A DNA stretch of 64,000 nt from Gambelia wislizenii (lineage: Eukaryota > Chordata > Lepidosauria > Squamata > Crotaphytidae): NCBI GenBank assembly GCA_030847615.1, contig JAUMIR010000003.1, positions 337,595,756 through 337,659,755 of the forward strand, written 5' to 3'. Every line of letters begins with the position of its first letter. Position 1 is the stretch's first letter. The notes beneath the pieces are model-generated. The model did not search any database. It was not told the DNA's origin and saw nothing but the letters and a program-made list of their open reading frames with translations. The position numbers and the translations under genes are program-made. Shown here piece after piece: positions 1 through 11,420 of this stretch.

Positions 1-671
1 CAAGTAGGGAGCAGACTGTAGCCATTTTTATTTCTTTTTTTTCTTTTTTTCTTTTTTCTTTTTTTTTTTTTTTGCTTATGACCCAGTAACACCAGATATC
101 TCTTTTTGTCAGAAAGACAATTCTGCCAGGCTGCACTGCTTGATTAATTATGTTGGAGGGGGTGGAGGAGAATGCCTGTGACTGAAAATACATTTCTGGG
201 GGAGCTTTGTTATTATTATTTTTTATTATACCAATCAATTTCATTTTCATGCCATTGGACTGTCAGTTCTTAGAATAAAAGGCAGTGGAAAGTGGTGTTA
301 TTAGTGTGTTTCGCTTTGCGTACAGCAAATATTGGATACAAATGTCCAGGGAATTAGATTTGTTGGACTAAGCATTTGTGCGATACACTGCTTGACATGC
401 CACATACTGTAATGAAGTAAAGTAATATATACAGCTGTTCTGGACTCCTTTCCTGCCCTCTGTCCATTATACTCTCTCCCCTGGGCTGTGCTGGCATACC
501 AAAGCCCTGATATGCTCCAAACAAATGTCATTTTCTTAAAATTAACAGTTAAAATAATGTCACTCTTTTCACCCTGCAACTGTGAAAAGCAGAAATCATT
601 TTTAAAAGGTCATTTATAGCTTTCTAGGGTGAGCTACATGCAAGACAAGTCAACATACTTGCCTTCAAACA
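1..671. other. Intron-like sequence without a recognised gene
   Basis: Opens with a T-rich tract at about 30-73, then AT-rich sequence with no convincing ORF, splice-bounded exon or repeat I can name. Confidence 0.5.
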
Positions 672-672
672 A

Positions 673-692
673 TCTCTCTCTCTCTCTCTCTC

Positions 693-723
<31 letters not shown>
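673..723. repeat. (CT)n microsatellite at a LINE 3' tail
   Basis: About 25 CT units with one CA interruption. It directly abuts a minus-strand LINE 3' end at 724-785, so on that strand it is the element's (GA)n tail, expanded. Confidence 0.9.
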
Positions 724-785
724 GGCTTTTCTTCGCAAACAAAGGTTCAGGAAGGACTCATCCCACGTTCTGCAAGTGCCTGTGT
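724..785 (-). mobile_element. LINE copy D, extreme 3' fragment
   Basis: About 60 bp matching the 3' ends of the LINE copies at 1690, 3121 and 53861 (shared TGGCTTTTCTTCGCAAAC on the plus strand). Similarity stops near 785, so the copy is almost completely 5' truncated. Confidence 0.8.
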
Positions 786-1685
786 GGACCCTATGTAGCT
801 CGTACCTTTGGTGGTGGGGGAATTGAGTGGGAAGCTTCTGTCATCGGGTGGAAGAATAAACATCCCAAAATATCTGGATACACTATATGGTAGAATATAT
901 TTTATTTAATTTTCTAAGAGAGAGAAGGGAAAAATTTATTGCACAAATAAAAGAAATGACTTGGTGGGATAGGTGGGGATTTTGGATCGAGAAAGTTGAG
1001 GGTGAAAAGGGATACAAAGAGGTGAGAGAAACTATAAAAAAGATATTCCACATCACGCGTAATGGATATTAAAACATCTTTATAGCCACTGGAGGGGTTT
1101 GTGGGTGGGGGTGGGCAGGAGGGGGCCGGAGAAAATGCTTTGGTAGAATAAGTACCAAGTTTCAAGTGTGTTTACTATATAGATGTATGTTACTAATAAA
1201 ACTGATAAAGAATTTTTTTTAAAAAGAGGAAGCTTCTGTCATAAGAAAAAGGGTAAAACTGCCATGTCACAAGAGGGTGTGTGTAATAAAATCAAGTTTG
1301 CCTATCAAAAGCAACAGTAGGGATTATATTTTAAACCCTGTTAATCTTGAGGGAAGTTCATGTAGAGATCATGTGGGGAAGCTAAACTGAATGAGGAGGG
1401 TGAGGGAACAGGGGAGTAACCATCCAATGAGAGTGCTGGTGGGGCCATCCAATCAGAATGCAAGTGGGCAGTTACAATGGCAGGAAAACAAGAAGGGCTA
1501 TTGGTTGATAATGGATATGCATTTTAGGAAAGAAAAACAACTCACAGCCTCTGTGGTGGTGTGGCCCCAAAATAATCCAATTCAGGGAACATGTGGGTGT
1601 GGTAGGAAAGCCCTTTTGTACCGATTTTAATTTGGGTGCCAGAAATGTGTGGCTATCAATGCAATTTCAGTCTGTATTATTACAA
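786..1685. other. Unassigned intron-like sequence
   Basis: AT-rich to mixed sequence with short open frames (for example 887-1072 and 1391-1630) that show no family similarity, splice context or codon bias I can support. Confidence 0.4.
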
Positions 1686-1689
1686 CAGT

Positions 1690-2935
1690 CTCTCTCTGGC
1701 TTTTCTTCGCAAACGAAGATTCAGGAAGGACTCATCCCGCGCTTTCTGCATGTGCGCTGATGACTAAAAAGGCCAATCCGAGATAGACAAGTCCGGTTGC
1801 AGAAAGCACAGCAGAAGGTCTCCTTGGGTGATGTTTCCGGGTTGTGATGTCAATCTTGGCATCTGAGGAGATGATGCTTCCCAGGTAGGTGAACTGCTGA
1901 ATGGACTTGAGCACAGATTTGCCAACGGCAATGTGGGGATGGTGTGTTCGTCCTGTGGTGCAGGCTGGTAAAGAACTTCTGTTTTCTTCAGGTTGACTTC
2001 CAGCCCAAACAGCTCTGCAGCTGTTGCGAAGCAGGATGTTAGGCGCTGCAGAGCTGCTTCTGTGTGGGCAACAAGGTCAGCATCATCAGTGAAGAGCAGC
2101 TCACGGACTAGATAGTTTAGAGTCTTAGTGTGAGCCCTCAGACGACTTAAGTTAAACAAGCTACCATCAGTATGGTAACATATATAGATGCCGTTGTCTT
2201 CTTCGAGCTCTGCTGTAGCCGTTTGGAGTATCATGCTGAAGAAGATTGTAAATAAAGTTGGCGCAAGAACACAACCTTTTTCACTCCATTAGTTATTAGA
2301 AAGGGCTCTGAAAGAGCATCGCCATATCTGACTTGACCATGCTGGCCCTTGTGTAGCAAGATAATCATTTTAAGGAATTTGTGGGGACATCCTAGTCTTT
2401 CCAGGATCTGCCACAGACCTTTCCTACTCACGGTGTCGAAGGCTTTGGTGAGGTCGACAAATGTTACATAGAGACCCTGGTTCTGCTCCCTACATTTCTC
2501 TTGCAGTTGTCTAAGGGCAAATACCATATCTGTAGTACTCCTGTTGGCTCTGAAGCCACATTGGCTTTCAGGAAGAAGTTCTTCAGTAATGGCAGGAACT
2601 AATCTGTTCAGGAGTCTCCTTGCAAGGATTTTTCCAGCAATAGAGAGCAGTGTTATGCCTTGATAGTTTGAGCAATCGGATTTTCCACCTTTTTTCTTGT
2701 ACAGGGTGATGATGACTGCATCTCGGAGATCTGAGGGCAGTTCCCCTTTCCCCCAGCAATTCACAAGGAGTTCGTGGAATTTATCAGGGAGTACATGACC
2801 TCCGTGTTTCCAAACTTCAGGTGGGATTCCATCAATCCCAGCTGCCTTGCCGTTTTTCAACTGCTGTGTGGCCTTAAGGGTCTCTTCACCAGTAATAACA
2901 GGACAATAACAACAGTAATAACAGGACAATAACAG
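1690..2935 (-). mobile_element. LINE copy A, 5' truncated with an internal deletion
   Basis: Minus-strand non-LTR retrotransposon. Its 3' end abuts a short (TC)n at 1690-1697 and it runs to about 2935 in the reverse transcriptase. Compared with copies B and C, roughly 700 bp is missing at about 1848-1850, where the SDAKID stretch joins the last ~40 codons before the zinc-knuckle-like tail. The 5' break lies in a short direct repeat of a TAATAACAGGACAA-type motif. Clade not assigned; the RT resembles APE-type LINEs common in fish and reptiles. Confidence 0.85.
1764..2929 (-). pseudogene. LINE reverse transcriptase remnant
   Basis: Two overlapping minus-strand frames (2231-2929 and 1764-2234) hold a broken reverse transcriptase, which would copy the LINE RNA at the genomic nick. 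Visible RT blocks in order: NGKAAGIDGIPPEVWK (fingers), the segment LYKKKGGKSDCSNYQGITLL, GFRANRSTTDMVFALRQLQE, VTFVDLTKAFDTVSRKGLW (first catalytic Asp) and LLFTDDADLVAHTE (catalytic box; TDDA in place of the usual FADDA). The frame changes near 2232-2275, between the NGVKK motif and the next block. The N-terminal endonuclease is absent and the C-terminus is deleted. Inactive. Confidence 0.85.
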
Positions 2936-3120
2936 GATGAAATAAGGGCAGAATACTGCAGACTGGAGCTACATTATTTTGCTGGTTTGGATGTGACCTA
3001 TGATGCCAAATTTCTTGATTAAGTCACCCTCTGCTTGGACCACAATCCACCACTGCAGCAGAGAAAGACCAGAAATCACCTTTCTTTGTCCATGATTTCT
3101 CATTTACATAATGGTCTCTC
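2936..3120. other. Spacer between LINE copies A and B
   Basis: About 185 bp of unassigned sequence separates the 5' break of copy A from the 3' end of copy B. Confidence 0.4.
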
Positions 3121-4550
3121 CCTCTCTGGCTTTTCTTCGCAAACGAAGATTCAGGAAGGACTCATCCCGCGCTTTCTGGAAGTGCGCTGATGACTAAAAA
3201 GGCAAATCCGAGATAAACAAGTCTGGTTGCAGAAGGCACAGCAGAAGGTCTCCTTGGGTGATGTTTCCAGGTTGTGATTCTTTCTGCATTGTTGTTTCTC
3301 TTCAAGAATTGTTCAGCGTGAGTTCTCAAATAAGGCTGCAGCATTGTGGATAGTGCGTCTCCATGCCTCCTGATGTGAGGCCAGGGTGGACCATTGTTGG
3401 TGATCAATTTGGCCGAGCCTGAGATGTTGTTCCAAGGAGTCCTTGTATCGCTTTTTTGGAGTGCCCCTCTTACTCTGACCCGTGGTGAGTTCACTGTAGA
3501 GTACTATTTTTGGGAGGCGATGGTCATCAATACTAGAAACGTGCCCTGCCCAGCGCAGCTGTGTTCTCAATATCATGGCCTCAATGCTGGTGATCCTTGC
3601 TTGCTCAAGGACAGCAACATTAATCACTTTGGAGATTTTCACACAGGCTATATATCCCGTGGCAGGAACAGAACAGGGTCGGGAAAGGTTTTCCCTTTCG
3701 GACGACGTTGACCCCGTTCTGTCCTGCATCCATCCTGATCCCGTGACTGTTCCAGAACAATGTAATCACAATTTTTCATCGTGAATAGACCTCCTGTTCC
3801 GTCACTATCACGCAATCACGGGTGTGTGAACAGGAGCCCCGTTCCTGTTCCGAAATGACAGCCGTGGAGGGGAGGTCTGTTCCGAGCACTTCCTGGTACG
3901 ATCTGCACATCCAGGTAAGTGGCACCCATTATTTTACCCTCCCTGTTTTGATTATGTGATTTAAAGAGTGTTTTTGTGCTTGGTGAACAGATTTTATGTT
4001 TGGGGGAGTTTTATTTTTTAAATTTACTGTCCGGCGTTATCCCGTGATAACGTTTCAGACGGCCGGTCGTAAAAGCAGCCTTACGACAGCTGCATTTACG
4101 GCCAGCCAGCAAGGGGAGGGGGAGCCCGTTCCTGCTGCGGAATTAAGGTGAGTGTGTGAAAGATTTATGTTATTCCGTGGCAGGAACGGGAGAGGAGGTA
4201 GCGGGGCAGTAACGGGGCATTTTGGTCCCGTGTGAAAATCTCCATAGTCAGTCCAGTGTATATTTAGATTGTGCGTATACAGCACTGATGAAAGTGTTTA
4301 AGGAGTTGTAAGTGGTGGCGATAGGTGACCCATGTTTCAGAGCCATAAAGGAGAACAGACAGTACAATGGCTCTATACACACTGATTTTTGTGCTTTGCC
4401 TCAGGTGTTTATTATTCCAGACTCTTTTGTAAAGTATTCCAAATGTGCTATATGCCTTTGCTAATCTGTGATCGATCTCTTTGTCAATCTTGGCATCTGA
4501 GGAGCTGATGCTTCCCAGGTTGGTGAACTGCTGAACGGACTTTAGCACAG
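3121..4550 (-). mobile_element. LINE copy B, split by a 613-bp insertion
   Basis: Same minus-strand LINE family. 3121-3630 encodes the C-terminal part (ITSIEAMILRTQLRWAGHVS, KKRYKDSLEQHLRLGQIDHQ, WRRTIHNAAALFENSR). 4244-4550 continues upstream (SVQQFTNLGSISSSDAKID, LLYGSETWVTYRHHLQLLKH). The two parts are contiguous in copy C apart from 3631-4243, which is a separate inverted-repeat element. 5' truncated near 4550. Frames contain shifts, so it is dead. Confidence 0.85.
3631..4243. mobile_element. Non-autonomous DNA element with 14-bp terminal inverted repeats
   Basis: Begins GGAGATTTTCACAC and ends with its exact reverse complement. It interrupts LINE copy B at a point where copy C is continuous. 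The flanking triplets are TTT and ATA, so at best a degraded 3-bp duplication. The interior is CG-rich with no transposase frame. A diverged second copy lies at about 39826-40250. Family not identified. Confidence 0.72.
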
Positions 4551-5755
4551 ACCGAGTTTTAAACAGGTCACAGGACCCTCCTGCACTGTTTAACATCAAA
4601 TTACACCCATTTTCCAAAACCAGTAGTGGACTGCTGGCTGCTTCTTATCCCCCTCCCTGCATGTTGGCATTTTTTATGGCAGTCCAGGTAGCCCCTGGAG
4701 TGTCCTGGGAACTGTGTGGAAGAAAACTGGATCCTGGACCCACTGAAGTTCTCCCACTGAATTAACTAGTGGCTTAATAAATAGTATTTTCCTTTTATAG
4801 TCATTTGTACATATCTGTCAAAAGCTCTTATTAGGCAGTGAGAAAGTCTGTTAGGACTCCAGAGAACTAAAGTGAATGCTACACGATGTGTCCAAGGATA
4901 ATGAAGCCATTTTAGGAAAGACTGTGATTTAAAGGCAGAATGGTACTGGGGGGGGGGGGAATCCATGAACCACTTCACAGGCTGTTTCTGTACACATGCA
5001 TTTGCGCGCGTGCACACACACACTCTCTCACACAAACACTACAGTTTAGGTTTGTCAGATCACAACAATGTCTCTAGCCAATTGCAAAAGGCATTTATAA
5101 AGAAAGCCATTCCAAAAGTGTCAACTATTCGAACACTGCAAGTGACCTCAATTTCCTTTCCAGTAACAACAATATCATCTGTGACACCAGCTGCATGGGG
5201 GCTCAGAGGATTAAATTATAAACTTGGCTTAATTCCATGCCCATCATAACCACTTGTCATGCAATGGAAGAAATGGTCACACACTGAAAACTTTTGTAAT
5301 GCCTTGTAGAATGGACACCTTATCTTTGAGTTAGCCTTGGGAATGTTTAACAATGATAATGTACTAATGAAATGCTGAAGAGGCAAGGAATAAAGGAGAA
5401 AGGTGAGTGGGTTGTAAGAATCAGAACAGCTTGGTTGTGACTTATGCAGATATTGATGCACTTCCTGGAATGTTTGTAGTAGACTCATTCCTTGATCCAG
5501 GCCTCTTTTGTTAGAATGTTCTCAACTAGGCATGGATAGTCCATCCCAGCTTCTCTATTGTGTGTCTGGTTTGTGGCTTTGGACAAAGAAGGAACTAAGA
5601 ACAATAAAGCTTGCACCTTTTAAGTATCTGAAGAGTCTACAAGCTTGCTTCTGAGAGCTCAAGTCTACAAACACAACACTTCCCATTAACAATTTGGCCA
5701 AAGTAATGTAATGGATAGAATGCTAGCAATGGCTCATGTTACATATGCTGACAGT
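4551..5755. other. Unassigned intron-like sequence
   Basis: No supported gene. Includes a G run at about 4949-4960 and a short CA/CT stretch at about 5014-5036. Confidence 0.4.
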
Positions 5756-5879
5756 CCCCATCTTGAGATATCAAATAATTAACAATCATAAACTCTTCCA
5801 AAGTACCCTTTGTTTTGGCCTGGGAACCTCTGAGAACCATTGTATTTCACTCACAACGCCTAGCCCTGGAAGGGAACTA

Positions 5880-6774
5880 CAGTTGCCCCTCCACATTCAC
5901 GGCTTTCACTTTCACAGTTCCAATTATTTGCAATTTGCTCAGCAAGAACCATTTAAATCAGCTTCTCTCCCTCACACACAAGGGAGGGGAGCCGATTTAA
6001 ATGGTGCGCTCCCCAAGGAAACCATGTGCCCAACTCCCTGCCATCCGGGGGCTTGGCTCCGTTTCAGGTGGATAGCCATGCCCTAGGAAAGCGGGGAGTT
6101 AGGGGAAAATGTGCTTTTCAGCCACCCCCTGTCCTTCCTGAAGCCGCGATGGGGCTCTCCAGCCCCATCATGGCTTTGGAAATGTTGGGAGTGGCTGGCA
6201 AGCCTCCCGCTGGCCCAGCCAGCCACTCCTCTGCCCTACCCGAAGCGCGATGGGGCTCTCCAGCCTCATCATGGCTTTGGGAAGCACAGGGGATGGCTGG
6301 CAAGCCTCCCCTTCACCCAGGCAGCCACCCCTCCACCCTTCCTGAAGCCGCAATGGGGCTCTCCAGTCCCACCACAGCTTTGGGAAGCATGGGGGGTGGC
6401 TGGCAAGCCTCCCCCTCATCCAGCCAGTCTCTCCTCCACCCTTCCTGAAGCTGCAATGGGGCTCTCTAGCCCCATCGTGGCTTTGGAAAGCTTGGGGGTG
6501 GCTAGCAAGCCTCCCCCTCACCTAAGCAGCCTCCCCCTCACCCAACCAGCCCCATCATGCTTCAGGAAGGGCAGAGGAGTGGCTGGCTGGGCAAGCAGGA
6601 GGCTTGCCAGCCACCCCCCGTGCTTCCCAAAGCAGCAAATGGGGTTGAAAAGCCCTGTCGCCACTATGGAAGGGCAGGGGGGTTTGCAGGTGGGGGGGGC
6701 TATTTTTATTCATGTTTTTTCACATTTGCGGGGGTCTTACACCCCTATCCCCCACGAATGTGGAGGGATGACAG
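5880..6774. mobile_element. Tigger/pogo-like MITE with GC-rich tandem core
   Basis: Flanked by TA at 5878-5879 and 6775-6776. Terminal inverted repeats are of the type CAGTTGCCCCTCCACATTC against a closing GAATGTGGAGGGATGACAG. No transposase frame. It belongs to the same family as 25725-26306, which is in the opposite orientation and shares the GCCGATTTAAA and CTCCCTCRCACACAA blocks. Confidence 0.75.
6119..6600. repeat. About four ~100-bp GC-rich tandem units
   Basis: Repeating block ATGGGGCTCTCCAGCCCCAT followed by CATGGCTTTGGGAAGC and GGCTGGCAAGCCTCC, at about 6148, 6250, 6353 and 6455. The low stop content of this GC-rich array explains long open frames in several readings (up to 286 codons at 6111-6971); these are not genes. 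Confidence 0.8.
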
Positions 6775-7410
6775 TATTTCATATAAATACCACCCCAAAG
6801 CACCACCAAATTCTTCACAGTCCCCTTTCTTTGAACTCCACTTCACACTGTGTAGCCAACACATCATCTGGGTCTCCCCACTGTTGGTGTACTTCATTAT
6901 CTCAGCTCTGCAGGAATAACCCACTACCCCTTACTCTGTTCCCCTATCCCAATACTTCCACCATTTGTTAGCCTTGTGTGAGTGTCTGAAGCTTGAGTGT
7001 CTGCATGAATGTTGTTGATATTATTTCCCAATAGAAATAATTTAATTGTACCTTCTGACTTAGAGTCTCCTCCTTAGTACCAGTATACATAGGTTAAAAG
7101 ATCCCGCTGTTGCCTATCCTCTTGCTGCCATAATTGAGCTAATTAAATACCCCACCCCATTTTAATATTTGCATATTAGAAGGTCCCCACAGACCCCAAA
7201 CATATCAAGTAACACTCAAGGAGACTAATTGAAATGCTTGCTACAAGGTAAGAAACAAGGTGATGCATTGGAAAGAGTGTTGGTCTAGGACTAGGGAGAG
7301 GCAAACTCATCGGGGTGATGTGAAGTCAAAGGCTTTAATGGCCAGCATCTATAGGTTTTTCATGAGTTTTTTCCAGGCTGCGAGGCTGTGTTCTGGAAGA
7401 GTTTATTCCT

Positions 7411-7445
7411 GACATTTTGCCTGCATCTGTGGCTGGCATCTTCAG
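7411..7445 (-). ncRNA. Hammerhead-ribozyme-like motif, decayed (PLE copy 1)
   Basis: Minus strand reads CTGAAGA, a GCC...GGC stem, then CAAAATGTC. The GAAA of the hammerhead core has a G-to-A change, so cleavage is not expected. Confidence 0.5.
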
Positions 7446-7610
7446 AGAATGGTGGCGTGGGGGTGTGTGGGGTTTATATACTGTGAGTCCTGGTTGGAGA
7501 AGATATGTACCTTTGTGTATTTGGATGGCTAGTTCCTGGGGGTAGATATGCAAGGAGGATTAGTGTCTATTTAGCTAATGGTTCATTGTCTGCTGGAAAC
7601 CCCCCTGTCC

Positions 7611-8427
7611 CTAGGTGGAGTTCATTTGCATGTGTTGAGTTTTGATATTGGTGTTTTTCAGGACTGGTAGCCAAATTTTGTTTGCTTTTAGGATTTCTTC
7701 TTTCCCGTTGAAATTGTCCAGGTGTTTGTGGATTTCAATAGCTTCCCTGTGCATTCTGACATGATAATTGTTGGCCTGTTCCAGAATTTCAGGGGTTTCA
7801 AATAACATTTTGTGTTCAGGTTGGTTTATTATGCGTTCTGCTACTGCTGATTTTTCTGGCTGGCTCAATCTGCAGTGTCTCTCATGTTCCTTGATTTGTG
7901 TTTTTTTCACACCGCATTTAGTGGTGCCTATGTAAACTTGTCTGCAGCTGCATGGTATGTGGTAAACTTCTGCGGCTGTGAGAGGGTCTCTTTTATCCTT
8001 CACTGAGTGTAGCATTTCTTGGATTTTCTTGGTGAGTCTGTAGATCATTTGGAACTTGTGTTTCCTCATCAGTTTCCCTATTCTGTCTGTGACTCCTTTG
8101 ATGTATGGTAAAAATACATTCTCTTTGGTTGGCTGTTTTTCTTCATTCCTGTGTTTTTTTCTGGGTCTGGCTGGTCTTCTGATGTCCGAGCTGGAGTAAC
8201 CATGAGTGTGTAGAGTCCAATTTAGGTGCTTTAGCTCATCCTCCAGGTAGTGGGGTTCACAGATCCTTTTTGTATGGTCTACTAGTGTTTTTATTTTGCT
8301 TCTTTTTTTGTCCTGGGTGATGATTGGAGTTCTTGTGTAGGCATCTATCTGTGTGTGGGGGTTTTCTGTATACCTTGTAGCCCAATTGTTGGTTTGGTTT
8401 GCAGATGACTAGGACATCAAAGAATGG
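7611..8427 (-). pseudogene. Penelope RT C-terminus plus GIY-YIG endonuclease remnant
   Basis: In Penelope elements one protein carries a telomerase-like reverse transcriptase followed by a GIY-YIG endonuclease that nicks the target. Visible here are the end of the RT palm/thumb (FFDVLVICKPN), a basic linker (RRPARPRKKHRNEEKQ, GVTDRIGKLMRKHKF), then the nuclease start VYHIPCSCRQVYIGTTKCGV with its two spaced Tyr motifs, KEHERHCRL, and the tail MHREAIEIHKHLDNFN to KIWLPVLK. The Arg expected after the YIG block is replaced (KKTQIKEHE where copy 2 has RSVQT). A run of seven A near 8308-8314 shifts the frame. Truncated and inactive; the family call is firm. Confidence 0.88.
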
Positions 8428-8432
8428 CCCCA

Positions 8433-8570
8433 TATTCTTGGAATTCTCTCCCTGAACATATGTGGATTGCTCCTTCTCTCTGTGTTTTTAAATCTCAATT
8501 GAAAACTTTTCTGTTTTCCAAAGCTTTTGGAATGTTCGTTTGATACTATTTTGTAATTTTGTATACAAGA
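8433..8570 (+). mobile_element. L2/CR1-like LINE C-terminal fragment
   Basis: Plus-strand reading SWNSLPEHM...FKSQLKTFLF followed by a stop matches the WNSLP...FK..LK..LF ending typical of L2/CR1-like reverse transcriptase proteins. It is cut by a mariner at about 8571. The AT-rich 3' region and (AAAT)n tail probably resume at 9332-9590 and 10015-10108. Confidence 0.6.
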
Positions 8571-9331
8571 TCTGTCTATTAAATAACGAGACTGATACAA
8601 TAAACCATCTTTATTTCTATGTGTTACAATTCTAATGTTTGTCCCCTTCAATATGCTTTTTTCATTCTTGGTGATGATGGTGTTTTCCAGTGCATTGACT
8701 GTAGTGTTGTGTCAGGATCATACTGCAAGATCCAGGTTTCACTACCAGTGATGATTTTTTGAAAAAGGTTTTGGTCCACCTCAAGTTGCTGCAAAATGTC
8801 AGCACAAATTCCCTTGTGGCATTCTTTTTCCTCTGGCGTGAGAGCCCTAGGGACCATCTTGGCACAAACTTTTCTCATGTTGAGATCCTCATGCAAAATT
8901 TATCCATGCAGTGTCTTTGTCAGTGTTCACGGCTTCAGCTATCATTCGGACACTGAATCGGCGGTCTCCTCAAACAATCTGGCTGATTTTGTCCACATAT
9001 TTCTTTGGTTCTTGAGTGGAAGGTCATCCAGGGCTTTCATTGTCTTCCACATTGTTACATCATTCTCTGAATCTTTTGAGACACTCAGACACATGCACAT
9101 GAGACATGCAGTCTTCCCTGTAGACCTCAGTAAGCATTTGAAAAGATTCCATTGCTGTTTTGTTCAATTTTACTAAAAAATTCAAATCAACATGTTGCTC
9201 TACTTTTAAACTTAGCACTTTTCTGGCACACAACAAACAACACAGCTGTTTTAAATGACGACTGACAATTAACTTGAACTGCTGAGAGTGTTGATGTTTG
9301 TCAAGCAGGTTCAGACATGTTCAAGGTATAT
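8571..9331 (-). mobile_element. Mariner transposon, dead
   Basis: Tc1/mariner element on the minus strand. The plus-strand left end carries the terminal motif CTATTAAATAACGAGACTG; the other end is degraded near 9331. It sits inside an L2-like fragment. Confidence 0.75.
8585..9176 (-). pseudogene. Mariner transposase remnant
   Basis: Transposase (DD34D-type superfamily) would excise the element by cut-and-paste. Minus-strand fragments in order: a damaged helix-turn-helix region with RFSVRMIAEAVN, then EDLNMRKVCAKMVPRALTPE, LFQKIITGSETWILQYDPDT and SMHWKTPSSPRMKKA. The catalytic block normally reads TGDE; here it is TGSE, so the first metal-binding Asp is lost. Stops and frameshifts interrupt the rest, and everything after KKA, including the later catalytic residues, is absent. 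Confidence 0.8.
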
Positions 9332-9592
9332 TGATTACATGTATTGATTACATGTATTGGTCAGTTTGTTTTATATTATATATAGATATATATTGCTGTT
9401 TTATATTTGATCACATGTATTGGTCAGTTCATTTTATTTTTATATTTTCTTAATATTTCATAATATATTATTGTTGTTTTTTGTAATTATCTGGATAATT
9501 TGTTTTGCAATTGTATTTTATAGTTATATGTTTATTATTCCTTTCTTCTCTTTGTGTGCGCTTATGTATACACTTATTTTAGATTAGATAAT

Positions 9593-10010
9593 AGAATCAT
9601 AGGGTTAGAAGAGACCACAAAAGCCATCCAGTCCAACTCCCTGCCATGCAGGAATACACACAATCAACACATTCCTGACAGATGGTCATCTGACCTCTGC
9701 TTATAAGCCTCCAAAGAAGGAGATTACACCACACTATGAGGCAGTGCATTCCACTGCTGAACAGCTATTACCATCAGGAAGTTCCTCCTAATGATGCGGT
9801 TTGAGTCCATTGCTCCGTGTCCTAGTCTCTGGAGCAGCAGAAAACAAGCTTGCTCCATCCTCAGTATGACATCCCTTCAAATATTTAAACATGGCTATCT
9901 TAACCTCCTCTTCTCTAGACTAATCATACCCAGCTTCCTAAGCTACTCCTCATAGGGCGTGGCTTCTAGACCTCCTCTGGACACATTCTAGTTTGTCCAG
10001 ATGGTACGCC
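9593..10010 (-). mobile_element. CR1 LINE 3' fragment
   Basis: Plus strand opens ATAGAATCATAGGGTTAGAAG, the reverse complement of the CR1 3' end, and continues through the C-terminal coding block also seen at 12722, 22017 and 47668. 5' truncated near 10010; frames broken. Confidence 0.85.
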
Positions 10011-10014
10011 TTGA

Positions 10015-10108
10015 GCAGGACCTAATGTTTTGTTTTGTTTTTTGCTTGTTTTAATGTAAAGCACTATGTGTACATAGATGGAGCTAAATAAATAAATAAA
10101 TAAATAAA
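10015..10108 (+). mobile_element. L2-like 3' tail with (AAAT)n
   Basis: GTAAAGCACTATGTGTACAT followed by GAGCTAAATAAATAAATAAA: a LINE/L2-type 3' end. It may be the tail of the element starting at 8433, separated from it by the mariner and CR1. Confidence 0.55.
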
Positions 10109-11302
10109 TGATGATGATTGATTATGATGATATGAATAAGAACTGGCATGATGATATAGAGCAACAGAGCTGGTTGCATTTCTGGACTCTTCTTTAGTGG
10201 CTCTGGGGACTGTCATCATGGGCATTTCAGAATTTACTACTGCATCACTACTTCCAACTTTTTCTCAAAAAATTAAAACTTATTTTCCCCATGAAAATAT
10301 CATGGTTATTCCCAGCTCTTCCCTGTTCTCTTCCCAACTATTTCAGCCAAGTAGTCATGAATGAATGCTTCACCCCAAACCTAGACAAACAAGTACTTTC
10401 TGCTGTCACAGTATAACCCCAATGTCTAAAAGAGGATCTTTAAACCAGAGTTGACAGAGACAACTGTCAAGATCTTTAAATTGGAGTTTCCAGAGACTGA
10501 ACTTGAGATATGTTGTAAGCAGAGCATGTGCCCTGTCATTCAGCTCTGATCCCTCTTGTTCAAGCTTAGATCAATCCCATCCAAAATATTCCATTAGCAG
10601 GTTATCTGTTCAGAAGCAAAGTTCTTCAGAATTGCTGCTTTGTCACGCCTAACATGACTAGATATCTAATTCCAGATTATAATCAAATTGCAAGGCAGGC
10701 AACCTCCAATTCCCACATCTCCTTGTAATTAAATTAAACATGCTAGCATTATTTTAGCAAACTGCAGTGGGAAATAGGATTGTAAGTAATGATGTTTCCA
10801 ATAACACTAAATGGCTTTATCTGTAGTAAAGAAAAAAACTAGTCCAATTGTATCTATACAAATAAATGAGATCTTGTTCACTGGCTGCACAGTGTAAGAT
10901 TAAATACCGTAGCAACGTTGGAGTTACAGTGGATCACATAGTTGTGGAAATGTTTGGCAGATATTTGCTTTGGGCTGGTCATAGCTGCAGAGTGCTTGTC
11001 TATACTAGCATTTTACTACACTTCCCCTTCCACAATGTCCTAAATAGCACCATCAGTTGTTCAATGACTAAGCCAGTATAACACTGCTTGGACTACTGTG
11101 ATTAGGAAACTGCCCTTGCACAAAATCCTAAAAGGCACAACTGCTTGTACAATGATATCTACACAAGCGTAAGGCACCAATATCTTGCTGACCATTGCCT
11201 TTCATTTTCTCCTGATGGAGAGATTACCAGAAGATCTTTTGGGAATTCTGGGTGATATTGGGGCCCAAAGTTGTGTTTTTAAAATAAGTGATAATGTATG
11301 TA
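10109..11302. other. Unassigned intron-like sequence
   Basis: No supported gene, exon or named repeat. Confidence 0.4.
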
Positions 11303-11420
11303 CAGTTGTCCATATTTGCAGGGGTTAGGGGCACAACATCACCGCAAAAATGAAAAAAAAATGCAAATAAGTTAAGCCCCGCCCCCAACATGCTTTTCAA
11401 TATGGCAATCATCCCTATGG
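11303..11420. mobile_element. Tigger-like MITE fragment, one end only
   Basis: TA then CAGTTGTCCATATTTGCAGG, followed by GGGGCAC, GCAAAAATG and ATGCAAATAAG blocks as in the MITE at 25725. The opposite terminal repeat is not found. Confidence 0.5.

Larger units (their letters stand above)
5756..7195 (+). mobile_element. LTR-like interspersed repeat, copy I (holds a MITE at 5880-6774)
   Basis: The segments flanking the MITE (about 5756-5879 and 6775-7195) align in order with 24300-24677 and 24933-25083. Shared landmarks are a CTGAGAA..CA.TGT block, a TATA-like box at the MITE junction, a GTCTCCTCC block and a closing GGTC..CACA..CCC. The TATA-like motif suggests an LTR, but termini and target duplication were not found. 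Confidence 0.5.
7320..8432 (-). mobile_element. Penelope-like element copy 1, 5' truncated
   Basis: Minus strand. The 3' terminal repeat (pLTR) occupies about 7320-7610, matching the pLTRs at 15439-16360 and 19096-19309. Upstream come the GIY-YIG domain and the end of the RT (FFDVLVICKPN near 8400-8430). Homology stops at about 8432, next to an L2-like fragment. No target duplication found. Confidence 0.88.

Noticed and set aside
6111..6971. 286-codon open frame on plus
   Set aside because: Covers a GC-rich tandem array open in several frames on both strands; no family similarity.
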